64,000 nt of DNA from Streptomyces sp. BV286. GTDB taxonomy: Bacteria; Actinomycetota; Actinomycetes; Streptomycetales; Streptomycetaceae. Location: assembly GCF_019090165.1 (NCBI RefSeq), contig NZ_JAHRIB010000114.1, positions 1-64,000 on the forward strand, read 5' to 3'. Positions 33,731 to 41,011 of the stretch are shown here, one piece after another. The position numbers and the translations under genes were made by a program. Position 1 is the first letter of the stretch; each line of letters starts with the position of its first letter. The notes below the pieces were generated by a model that did no database searches, was not told the DNA's origin, and saw only the letters and a list, made by a program, of their open reading frames with translations.

Positions 33731-33751
33731 CGACCGACATAATGTCGGTCG
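33731..33751. promoter_or_regulatory. Perfect 21-bp palindrome across the ctaE start, candidate operator
   Basis: Arms CGACCGACAT (33731-33740) and ATGTCGGTCG (33742-33751) around a single A. The central CATAAT (33738-33743) is also a good minus-10 box for a leaderless transcript starting at the alternative GTG 33751, so a bound repressor would block transcription directly. In RNA it would also form a hairpin hiding the ATG. Confidence 0.7.
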
Positions 33752-34362
33752 TGGCGACAGCAACGACAGTAGATACCGGGCACGCGCACCCGTCGGTCAA
33801 TCGACCGAACCTCACCAGCGTCGGAACCATCATCTGGCTGAGTTCCGAGCTGATGTTCTTCGCGGCCCTCTTCGCGATGTACTTCACCCTGCGATCGGTG
33901 ACGGGTCCCGACCACTGGAAGGAAATGGCGTCCAGCCTGAACTTCCCGTTCTCGGCGACGAACACCACGATCCTGGTGCTCTCCTCCCTCACCTGCCAGC
34001 TCGGCGTCTTCGCCGCCGAGCGCGGGGACGTGAAGAAGCTCCGGATGTGGTTCATCGTCACCTTCGTGATGGGTGCGATCTTCATCGGCGGTCAGGTCTA
34101 CGAGTACACCGAGCTGGTCAAGCACGAGGGCCTGTCGCTCTCGTCCGACCCGTACGGCTCGGTGTTCTACCTGACCACCGGCTTCCACGGCCTGCACGTG
34201 ACGGGTGGTCTCATCGCCTTCCTGCTGGTCCTCGGGCGCACCTACGCCGCCCGCAGGTTCACGCATGAGCAGGCGACCGCCGCCATCGTCGTGTCCTACT
34301 ACTGGCACTTCGTCGATGTCGTCTGGATCGGCCTCTTCGCCACGATCTACATGATCAAGTAG
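33742..34362 (+). CDS. ctaE: Cytochrome c oxidase subunit III
   Basis: 206 aa with five membrane helices, the usual number for actinobacterial subunit III. The C-terminal VSYYWHFVDVVWIGLFATIYM is highly characteristic, as is YLTTGFHGLHVTGG. ATG at 33742 has no SD and sits inside a perfect palindrome; a GTG at 33751 (VATATTVDTG) is an alternative leaderless start. It lies upstream of qcrC by 65 nt on the same strand, so ctaE-qcrCAB is probably one transcript, separate from ctaCDF. Confidence 0.95.
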   Translation: MSVVATATTVDTGHAHPSVNRPNLTSVGTIIWLSSELMFFAALFAMYFTLRSVTGPDHWKEMASSLNFPFSATNTTILVLSSLTCQLGVFAAERGDVKKLRMWFIVTFVMGAIFIGGQVYEYTELVKHEGLSLSSDPYGSVFYLTTGFHGLHVTGGLIAFLLVLGRTYAARRFTHEQATAAIVVSYYWHFVDVVWIGLFATIYMIK

Positions 34363-34427
34363 CCGGGCCCGTTCCCGCGCACATTCCAGAAGCATCGACG
34401 CTGAAGATCCTGACACCGGGGTAATCC

Positions 34428-35237
34428 GTGAAAAAGCTCTCCGCACGACGACGCCATCCGCTGGCGGCGGTCGTCGTCCTACTCCTCGCGCTGGCGGCCA
34501 CCGGGGGGCTGTACACCGCGTTCGCGCCCGCGGACAAGGCACAGGCCGATACATCCGCCCAGTCCCTCGCCATCGACGAGGGCAAGAAGCTCTACGCCGT
34601 CGGCTGCGCGAGCTGCCACGGCACGGGCGGTGAAGGCACCACCGACGGTCCCAGCCTGGCGGGCGTGGGCGCCGCGGCCGTCGACTTCCAGGTCGGCACC
34701 GGCCGCATGCCGGCCCAGCAGCCGGGCGCGCAGGTCCCGAAGAAGAAGGTCATCTACTCGCAGGCCGAGATCGACCAGCTCGCGGCGTTCGTCGCCTCAC
34801 TGGGCGCCGGCCCGAGCGTGCCGACCGAGGAGCAGTACAGCGCCGAGGGCGCGGACATCGCCGAGGGCGGCGAGCTCTTCCGGACCAACTGCGCGCAGTG
34901 CCACAACTTCACCGGCAAGGGCGGCGCGCTGACCAACGGCAAGTACGCCCCGACGCTGGAGGATGTCGACCCGAAGCACCTCTACGAGGCCATGCAGACC
35001 GGCCCGCAGAACATGCCTTCCTTCCCCGACACCACGCTGACGGAGAAGAACAAGCAGGACATCATCGCGTACCTCGACGCGGTCAACAGCGATGACTCGG
35101 AGAGCCCCGGTGGTCTGGAGCTGGGCGGCCTCGGGCCGGTCAGCGAAGGCCTCTTCGGCTGGATCTTCGGTCTCGGCGGACTGATCGCCGTCGCCGTGTG
35201 GGTCGCCGCCCGGACCGCAAAGGCCAAGAAGTCATGA
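34428..35237 (+). CDS. qcrC: Diheme cytochrome c subunit of the bcc complex
   Basis: 269 aa. Signal/anchor helix at about 12-32, two cytochrome c domains with CASCH and CAQCH heme sites, and a C-terminal membrane helix (about 243-262). This fused diheme cytochrome replaces soluble cytochrome c in the actinobacterial bcc-aa3 supercomplex and passes electrons to CuA of CtaC. GTG at 34428. Its stop overlaps the qcrA start as ATGA. Confidence 0.96.
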   Translation: MKKLSARRRHPLAAVVVLLLALAATGGLYTAFAPADKAQADTSAQSLAIDEGKKLYAVGCASCHGTGGEGTTDGPSLAGVGAAAVDFQVGTGRMPAQQPGAQVPKKKVIYSQAEIDQLAAFVASLGAGPSVPTEEQYSAEGADIAEGGELFRTNCAQCHNFTGKGGALTNGKYAPTLEDVDPKHLYEAMQTGPQNMPSFPDTTLTEKNKQDIIAYLDAVNSDDSESPGGLELGGLGPVSEGLFGWIFGLGGLIAVAVWVAARTAKAKKS

Positions 35238-36301
35238 GTAGCCAAGACATTCCAGAAGAGAAGCTGCCCGCCGAGCGGGCCGACGACGAGCACGCGCACG
35301 GTGCCGTGGGTGTCGCGGACGAGAAGCACCCGTTCGCGGATCCCGGTCTGCCGCCGCACGAGCACCGCATCCAGGACATCGACGAGCGGGCCGCCAAGCG
35401 GTCCGAGCGCACGGTCGCCCTGCTGTTCACGCTGTCGATGCTGGCCACGGTCGGGTTCATCGCGTCCTTCGTGACGATCCCGGCCGACAAGATCGTCTAC
35501 ATCTTCCCGCTCGGTCACATCAGCGGTCTGAACTTCGCCCTGGGCATGACGCTCGGCCTGGCGCTGTTCTGCATCGGCGCGGGCGCGGTCCACTGGGCCC
35601 GCACCCTGATGTCCGACGAGGAGATGGCCGACGAGCGCCACGCCATCGCGGCGGAGCCCGAGGTCAAGGCCAAGGTTCTGGCCGACTTCAAGCAGGGTGC
35701 CAAGGAGTCCGCGCTCGGCCGCCGCAAGCTCATCCGCAACACGATGTTCGGCGCGCTGACGCTGTTCCCGCTGTCCGGCATCGTCCTGCTGCGCGACCTC
35801 GGTCCGCTGCCGGAGGACAAGCTGCGGCACACGCTGTGGTCCAAGGGCAAGCTGCTCGTCAACATGAACACGAACGAGCCGCTGCGTCCGTCCGACGTCG
35901 CCGTGGGGTCGCTGACCTTCGCCATGCCCGAGGGCCTGGAGGAGCACGACCACGATTTCCAGACCGAGATCGCCAAGGCGGCCCTGATGATCGTCCGGCT
36001 GCAGCCGGAGAACATCAAGGACAAGCGTGAGCTCGAGTGGTCCCACGAGGGCATCGTGGCGTACTCGAAGATCTGCACCCACGTCGGTTGCCCGATCTCC
36101 CTGTACGAGCAGCAGACGCACCACGTCCTCTGCCCGTGCCACCAGTCCACCTTCGACCTCGCCGACGGTGCCCGAGTGATCTTCGGCCCGGCCGGTCACG
36201 CCCTGCCGCAGCTGCGCATCGGTGTGAACGACGAGGGTTACCTCGAGGCGCTCAGCGACTTCGAAGAGCCCGTCGGTCCTGCTTTCTGGGAGCGCGGATG
36301 A
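35234..36301 (+). CDS. qcrA: Rieske iron-sulfur subunit of the bcc complex
   Basis: 355 aa. A long charged N-terminal region is followed by three hydrophobic helices (about 62-82, 98-120, 168-188), the extended actinobacterial form. The Rieske domain carries CTHVGCPIS and CPCHQSTFD, giving the two Cys and two His ligands plus the disulfide pair. ATG overlaps the qcrC stop; its stop overlaps the qcrB ATG, so translation of qcrCAB is coupled. Confidence 0.96.
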   Translation: MSSQDIPEEKLPAERADDEHAHGAVGVADEKHPFADPGLPPHEHRIQDIDERAAKRSERTVALLFTLSMLATVGFIASFVTIPADKIVYIFPLGHISGLNFALGMTLGLALFCIGAGAVHWARTLMSDEEMADERHAIAAEPEVKAKVLADFKQGAKESALGRRKLIRNTMFGALTLFPLSGIVLLRDLGPLPEDKLRHTLWSKGKLLVNMNTNEPLRPSDVAVGSLTFAMPEGLEEHDHDFQTEIAKAALMIVRLQPENIKDKRELEWSHEGIVAYSKICTHVGCPISLYEQQTHHVLCPCHQSTFDLADGARVIFGPAGHALPQLRIGVNDEGYLEALSDFEEPVGPAFWERG

Positions 36302-37938
36302 GCACTACGACCAACTCCGCAGACTCGCGCTCGCGCGAGAAGGCACCGGCCGGCGAGCGCGTCGCCGACTGGGCCGACGGCCGGCTGGGGATCTACTCCC
36401 TCGCCAAGGCCAACATGCGCAAGATCTTCCCGGACCACTGGTCCTTCATGCTGGGCGAGATCTGCCTCTACAGCTTCCTGATCATCATCCTCACGGGTGT
36501 GTATCTGACGCTGTTCTTCCACCCCTCGATGAACGAGATCGAGTACCACGGAAGCTACGTCCCGCTGCAGGGACAGCTGATGTCGGAGGCGTTCGCCTCC
36601 ACGCTGGACATCAGCTTCGACGTGCGTGGCGGTCTGCTGATCCGGCAGATCCACCACTGGGCGGCGATCGTCTTCCTGGCCGGCATGTTCGTGCACATGA
36701 TGCGCGTCTTCTTCACCGGCGCGTTCCGCAAGCCGCGTGAGATCAACTGGCTGTTCGGCTTCCTGCTGTTCGTCCTGGGCATGTTCACCGGCTTCACCGG
36801 CTACTCGCTCCCGGACGACCTGCTCTCCGGCACCGGTGTCCGCTTCACCCAGGGCGCGATCCTGTCGATGCCGATCGTCGGCACGTACATCTCGATGTTC
36901 TTGTTCGGCGGGGAGTTCCCGGGCGGCGACTTCGTCGCACGGTTCTACTCGATCCACATCCTGCTGCTGCCCGGCATCATGCTGGGGCTCGTGGTCGGCC
37001 ACCTGATCCTGGTCTTCTACCACAAGCACACCCAGTTCGCGGGTCCCGGAAAGACCAACAAGAACGTCGTCGGCATGCCGCTGCTGCCGGTCTACATGGC
37101 CAAGGCCGGAGGCTTCTTCTTCCTGGTCTTCGGGTTCATCGCCATGCTGTCCGCGGTCGCGACCATCAACCCGATCTGGGTGCTGGGGCCGTACCGGCCG
37201 GACCAGGTGTCCACGGGCGCCCAGCCCGACTGGTACATGGGCTTCGCCGAGGGTCTGATCCGAGCCATGCCCGGCTGGGAGATCAACATCTGGGGCCACA
37301 CGCTCGTCCTGGGCGTGTTCATCCCCCTGGTGGTCTTCGGCATCTTCCTCGCGATGATCGCGCTCTACCCGTTCATCGAGTCCTGGATCACCGGGGACAA
37401 GCGCGAGCACCACATCCTGGACCGTCCGCGCAACGCCCCGACCCGCACGGCCTTCGGTGTCGCCTGGGTCACCGCGTACGTGATCATGCTGATCGGTGGT
37501 GGCAACGACATCGTCGCCACACACTTCCATCTGTCGATCAACGCGGTCACCTGGTTCGTCCGGGTCGGGTTCTTCGTCGGACCGGTCCTCGCGTTCATCG
37601 CCACCAAGCGGATCTGCCTCGGCCTCCAGCGCCGGGACAAGGACAAGGTGCTGCACGGCCGCGAGTCGGGCATCATCAAGCGCCTGCCGCACGGTGAGTT
37701 CGTCGAGGTGCACGAGCCGCTCAGCCAGGAGGCCCTGCACACCCTCACGGCGCACGAGCAGTACGAGCCGGCGCAGATCGGCCCGGCGGTCGACGAGAAC
37801 GGTGTCGAGCGCAAGGTGAAGGGCCCGCAGAAGCTGCGTGCCAAGCTCAGCAACGCCTACTTCGGTGAGGACAACCAGATCCCGAAGCCGACCGCTGAGG
37901 AGTACAAGGAGATCACGAGCGGCCACGGCCACCACTGA
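36298..37938 (+). CDS. qcrB: Cytochrome b subunit of the bcc complex
   Basis: 546 aa. Eight or so membrane helices. Heme b ligands appear as paired His in RQIHHWAA...FVHMMR and SIHILLLP...VVGHLI. The quinol-site motif reads PDWYMGF, the actinobacterial form of PEWY. The C-terminal ~130 residues are a hydrophilic extension (KVLHGRESGIIKRLPHGEF onward) typical of actinobacteria and absent from proteobacterial cytochrome b. It is the last gene of ctaE-qcrCAB and is followed by a strong terminator. Confidence 0.97.
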   Translation: MSTTTNSADSRSREKAPAGERVADWADGRLGIYSLAKANMRKIFPDHWSFMLGEICLYSFLIIILTGVYLTLFFHPSMNEIEYHGSYVPLQGQLMSEAFASTLDISFDVRGGLLIRQIHHWAAIVFLAGMFVHMMRVFFTGAFRKPREINWLFGFLLFVLGMFTGFTGYSLPDDLLSGTGVRFTQGAILSMPIVGTYISMFLFGGEFPGGDFVARFYSIHILLLPGIMLGLVVGHLILVFYHKHTQFAGPGKTNKNVVGMPLLPVYMAKAGGFFFLVFGFIAMLSAVATINPIWVLGPYRPDQVSTGAQPDWYMGFAEGLIRAMPGWEINIWGHTLVLGVFIPLVVFGIFLAMIALYPFIESWITGDKREHHILDRPRNAPTRTAFGVAWVTAYVIMLIGGGNDIVATHFHLSINAVTWFVRVGFFVGPVLAFIATKRICLGLQRRDKDKVLHGRESGIIKRLPHGEFVEVHEPLSQEALHTLTAHEQYEPAQIGPAVDENGVERKVKGPQKLRAKLSNAYFGEDNQIPKPTAEEYKEITSGHGHH

Positions 37939-37962
37939 TCTCCGACCTGTTCGCCACGGCAG

Positions 37963-37991
37963 GAGCCCCGTCCATTGCATGGACGGGGCTC
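37963..37991 (+). terminator. Terminator of the qcr operon
   Basis: Perfect 13-bp stem GAGCCCCGTCCAT (37963-37975) with ATGGACGGGGCTC (37979-37991), TGC loop, followed by TTT. It starts 24 nt after the qcrB stop. Confidence 0.95.
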
Positions 37992-38012
37992 TTTGCCGTC
38001 CCGAGGGCTGGA

Positions 38013-38018
38013 TAGGGT
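38013..38018 (+). promoter_or_regulatory. Putative minus-10 box for trpD
   Basis: TAGGGT, 62 nt before the trpD ATG and just past the qcr terminator, indicating independent transcription of trpD. Confidence 0.5.
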
Positions 38019-38080
38019 GGACCCGTCCCTGTACGCAGGGTGAATCCACCGTCGCGCGTCTACGAACCCAGGAGCGGCAA

Positions 38081-39145
38081 ATGAGTGCTGTGACCCCCGC
38101 TGGAGGCGACTTCGCGGCGGGCCGTTCCTGGCCCGCTCTCCTGAACGGCCTGCTGGACGGCCGCGACCTGAGCGCCGACGACACGGCCTGGGCGATGGAC
38201 CTGATCATGCGGGGCGAGGCGACGGACGCCCAGATCGCGGGGTTCGCGGTGGCGCTGCGGGCCAAGGGCGAGACCGTCGAGGAGATCACCGGCCTGGTCC
38301 GCACGATGTACGCGCACGCCAACGTGATCGAGGTGCCGGGGGAGACCGTCGACATCGTCGGTACCGGCGGGGACGGGGCGAAGACCGTCAACATCTCGAC
38401 GATGTCGGCCGTCGTCATCGCCGGTACGGGCGCCAAGGTCGTCAAGCACGGCAACCGCGCGGCGTCCTCCGCGTCCGGTGCCTCGGACGTCCTCGAGAAG
38501 CTGGGCGTCAATCTGGAGCTGACGCCGCGGCGGGTCGCCGAGGTCGCCGAGGAAGCCGGGATCACCTTCTGCTTCGCGGTGAAGTTCCATCCGGCGCTGC
38601 GTCATGTGGCGGCGGCGCGAGGGCAGTTGGGGATCCGGACGACCTTCAACTTCCTCGGCCCGCTCACCAATCCGGCACGGGTGAAGGCGCAGGCGGTCGG
38701 GGTGGCGCACGCGCCCATGGCGCCCATCGTGGCCGGCGTCCTGGCGGAGCGCGGCAACTCCTCGCTCGTCTTCCGCGGGGACGACGGGCTCGACGAGCTG
38801 ACCACCACGTCCACGTCCCGGGTGTGGGTCGTACGGGACGGGCAGGTGCGCGAGGAGGCCTTCGACCCGCGTGACGTCGGCATCGAGCTGGTGCCGGTGG
38901 AGGCGCTGCGGGGCGCCGACGCCTCGTACAACGCGGATGTCGCGCGGCGGCTGTTCCAGGGGGAGACGGGGCCCGTGCGGGACGCCGTCCTGCTGAACTC
39001 GGCGGCGGCGCTGGTGGCGCTGTCGCCGGGGCCTGGTTCCCTCGCGGAGCAGATCCGGGCGGGGATGGCCCGCGCCGCGGAGGCCATCGACTCCGGGGCG
39101 GCCCTGCGGACGCTGGAGCGGTGGGTGGCCGCGACCAACGCGTAG
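38081..39145 (+). CDS. trpD: Anthranilate phosphoribosyltransferase
   Basis: 354 aa. Second step of tryptophan synthesis: joins anthranilate with PRPP. The PRPP-binding DIVGTGGDGAKTVNISTMSA, KHGNRAASSASGASDVLE and the anthranilate-contacting FNFLGPLTNPA are all present. ATG at 38081 with AGGAG 6 nt upstream. No other trp gene is nearby; trpD next to ctaE-qcrCAB is also seen in Mycobacterium (from memory). A 23-bp hairpin follows. Confidence 0.96.
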   Translation: MSAVTPAGGDFAAGRSWPALLNGLLDGRDLSADDTAWAMDLIMRGEATDAQIAGFAVALRAKGETVEEITGLVRTMYAHANVIEVPGETVDIVGTGGDGAKTVNISTMSAVVIAGTGAKVVKHGNRAASSASGASDVLEKLGVNLELTPRRVAEVAEEAGITFCFAVKFHPALRHVAAARGQLGIRTTFNFLGPLTNPARVKAQAVGVAHAPMAPIVAGVLAERGNSSLVFRGDDGLDELTTTSTSRVWVVRDGQVREEAFDPRDVGIELVPVEALRGADASYNADVARRLFQGETGPVRDAVLLNSAAALVALSPGPGSLAEQIRAGMARAAEAIDSGAALRTLERWVAATNA

Positions 39146-39166
39146 CGCTTCGTCCGCGGCCCGGTG

Positions 39167-39195
39167 GGGGCTGGTCGCGCAGTTCCCCGCGCCCC
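39167..39195 (-). repeat. Dispersed GC-rich intergenic repeat copy (reverse orientation)
   Basis: GGGGCTGGTCGCGCAGTTCC followed by CCGCGCCCC, identical to the copy at 26665. Confidence 0.8.
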
Positions 39196-39197
39196 CT

Positions 39198-39247
39198 GGA
39201 CGACGACTGCCCCGCGCCCCTGAAGGGGCGCGGGGCAGTCGTCGTCC
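39198..39247 (+). terminator. Long hairpin terminator after trpD
   Basis: Perfect 23-bp stem (39198-39220 with 39225-39247; arms begin GGACGACGACTG and end CAGTCGTCGTCC) with a TGAA loop. It isolates the SAM-IV leader from trpD readthrough. The inner CCCCGCGCCCC/GGGGCGCGGGG part resembles the dispersed repeat. Confidence 0.92.
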
Positions 39248-39314
39248 GAAGGTGCCGTCCCGGTATGCGGACAGCGGGGTTGCGCCCCGGTGATCGTGTG
39301 GCAAGATGCTGGCA

Positions 39315-39431
39315 GGTCATGAGTGACAGTCATGAGGCCCCGGCCGACTGTCCGGCAACCCTCCGTCCGTGGCGGGGTGCCCCGGGTGAAGACCAGGTCG
39401 TAGGCAGTGAGGTCTACGGCAAGCGCGGACC
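39315..39431 (+). ncRNA. SAM-IV riboswitch aptamer
   Basis: About 117 nt matching the SAM-IV consensus as I know it from Mycobacterium: GGTCATGAGTG at the 5' end, CCGGCAACCCTCC, GGGGTGCCCCGGGTGA, GACCAGGT and a 3' CGGCAAGCGCGG. GGTC (39315-39318) pairs with GACC (39391-39394), and GTCCG (39350-39354) can pair with CGGAC (39426-39430) as the 3' pseudoknot. It senses S-adenosylmethionine and should lower expression of the downstream sulfur-metabolism gene when SAM is plentiful. The aptamer sits about 180 nt before the gene start at 39614. Confidence 0.93.
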
Positions 39432-39489
39432 CCTCGCCGCTTCTGTGAGCGGAGACACCAGGGGTCCTGGTCGTTCGAGGGAGCCTTTC

Positions 39490-39510
39490 ATGAGCAAGCG
39501 AATGCGATAG
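39490..39510 (+). CDS. Six-codon upstream ORF (MSKRMR)
   Basis: ATG-AGC-AAG-CGA-ATG-CGA-TAG, six sense codons, between the SAM-IV aptamer and the aminotransferase gene. It has a very strong SD, GAGGGAG (39477-39483), 6 nt before the ATG, better than those of many long genes in the window. Immediately upstream, GGACCCCT (39427-39434) can pair with AGGGGTCC (39460-39467), and the left arm shares bases with the aptamer's 3' pseudoknot strand. It may be a leader peptide whose translation is what the riboswitch controls. Peptide function unknown. Confidence 0.55.
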   Translation: MSKRMR

Positions 39511-39613
39511 GGCGCCGAGCCCCACCTCCGCGTACCCCCTTCACCTTTCCTGTGCCGGGCCGGGCCGTGCCCGCCCGCACAGTGACTTCGCCTGCCTCTC
39601 ACAGGAGTTCGCC

Positions 39614-41011
39614 ATGTCTGTCTCCACCGTTGCCTCCGACCGGTCCGCCTGCTGTGACACCGACGCCGCCGGGCCCCTGCCCGTGCTGGGCCGGGACGTC
39701 ACCGTTCCGCTCGTGACCGGCGGCGAGGTCACCTACGCGGCACTCGACTACGCGGCCAGCGCTCCCGCCCTCCAGCGGGTGTGGGACGACGTGGCCGCGT
39801 ACGCCCCGTACTACGGCAGCGTGCACCGCGGGGCCGGGTACCTGTCCCAGCTGTCCACGGACCTCTTCGAGAACGCCCGCAGGACCGTCGCGGAGTTCCT
39901 CGACTGCCGGAGCGACGACGAGGTCGTCTTCACCCGGTCCACCACCGACTCGCTGAACCTCCTCGCCACCGCCCTTCCCGCCGACTGCCAGGTCTTCGTC
40001 TTCGAGACCGAGCACCACGCGTCACTGCTGCCGTGGCAGGACGCCCGGGTCACGTACCTCGACGCCCCGCGCACGCCCGGTGAGGCCGTCGCGACACTGG
40101 AGCGGGCGCTCGCCGGCCGTGACCCGTACGGACCGGCACTCGTGTGCGTCACGGGCGCCTCGAACGTCACCGGTGAGCTGTGGCCCGTACGGGAGCTGGC
40201 CGCCGCCGCCCATGCGCAGGGCGCCCGGATCGTCCTCGACGCGGCCCAGCTCGCCCCCCACCACCCGGTCTCCGTACAGGAGTTGGACGTGGACTGGGTC
40301 GCCTTCTCCGGTCACAAGCTGTACGCGCCGTTCGGCTCGGGTGTGCTCGCGGGACGCTTCGACTGGCTGCGTGAGGCCGACCCGTACCTCGCCGGCGGGG
40401 GTGCCTCGCGGAAGGTGTCGCGGCGCACCGACGGCGGCGTCGACGTGGAGTGGCACGAGAGCGCCGCCCGGCACGAGGCCGGCTCGCCCAACGTCATCGG
40501 CGCCTACTCCATCGCCTCCGCCTGCAAGGCACTCACCGAGGCAGGCTTCGACACGCTGGTCGCCCGCGAGCAGCACCTCGTCGACACCGTGCGCCGGGGC
40601 CTCGCCGAGGTGCCGCAGGTCCGCGTGCTCTCGCTCTTCGGGGACGACGCGCCGCGCGTCGGCGTCATCTCCTTCGTCGTCGACGGCTGGAACAGCTCGC
40701 ACTTCGCCGCCGCGCTCTCCGCCGAGTACGGCATCGGCGTCCGTGACGGTCTCTTCTGCGCCCACCCCCTCGTCCGTACGCTCCTCGGCAGCGACCCGCA
40801 GACCCAGGGCGAGTGCGGTGCCCCCGAGGCGGCCCCCGGCGAGAAGTCCCTCAACGCCATCCGGGTCAGCTTCGGCGCGGGCACGCCCGACGAGCACGTG
40901 GAGCGGTTCCTGCGAGCCGTGAAGGAGCTCGTCACGGACGGCGCGCGCTGGAACTACCGTACGGAGGACGGCCGTTGCGTCCCGGACACCGGGGCGGACA
41001 ACGGCGTCTGA
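39614..41011 (+). CDS. Class V aminotransferase-fold enzyme, cysteine desulfurase-like
   Basis: 465 aa PLP enzyme. PLP Lys in AFSGHKLYAPFGSGVL, Asp in IVLDAAQLAPHH, and DGLFCAHPLVR, which resembles the active-site Cys region of group II cysteine desulfurases (SufS/CsdA). The first ~35 residues are an extra Ser/Ala/Asp-rich start. AGGAG lies 7 nt before the ATG. A SAM-IV riboswitch in its leader ties it to methionine/cysteine metabolism; no sulfur acceptor gene is adjacent. It could be a desulfurase, lyase or a related beta-eliminating enzyme. Its 3' end overlaps convergent glycerate kinase by 58 nt. Confidence 0.88.
   Translation: MSVSTVASDRSACCDTDAAGPLPVLGRDVTVPLVTGGEVTYAALDYAASAPALQRVWDDVAAYAPYYGSVHRGAGYLSQLSTDLFENARRTVAEFLDCRSDDEVVFTRSTTDSLNLLATALPADCQVFVFETEHHASLLPWQDARVTYLDAPRTPGEAVATLERALAGRDPYGPALVCVTGASNVTGELWPVRELAAAAHAQGARIVLDAAQLAPHHPVSVQELDVDWVAFSGHKLYAPFGSGVLAGRFDWLREADPYLAGGGASRKVSRRTDGGVDVEWHESAARHEAGSPNVIGAYSIASACKALTEAGFDTLVAREQHLVDTVRRGLAEVPQVRVLSLFGDDAPRVGVISFVVDGWNSSHFAAALSAEYGIGVRDGLFCAHPLVRTLLGSDPQTQGECGAPEAAPGEKSLNAIRVSFGAGTPDEHVERFLRAVKELVTDGARWNYRTEDGRCVPDTGADNGV

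Noticed and set aside
39121..39510. 129-aa open frame ending in MSKRMR across the trpD terminator and riboswitch
   Set aside because: Its upstream part is the riboswitch and a terminator hairpin read in a chance frame; only the last six codons have an SD.
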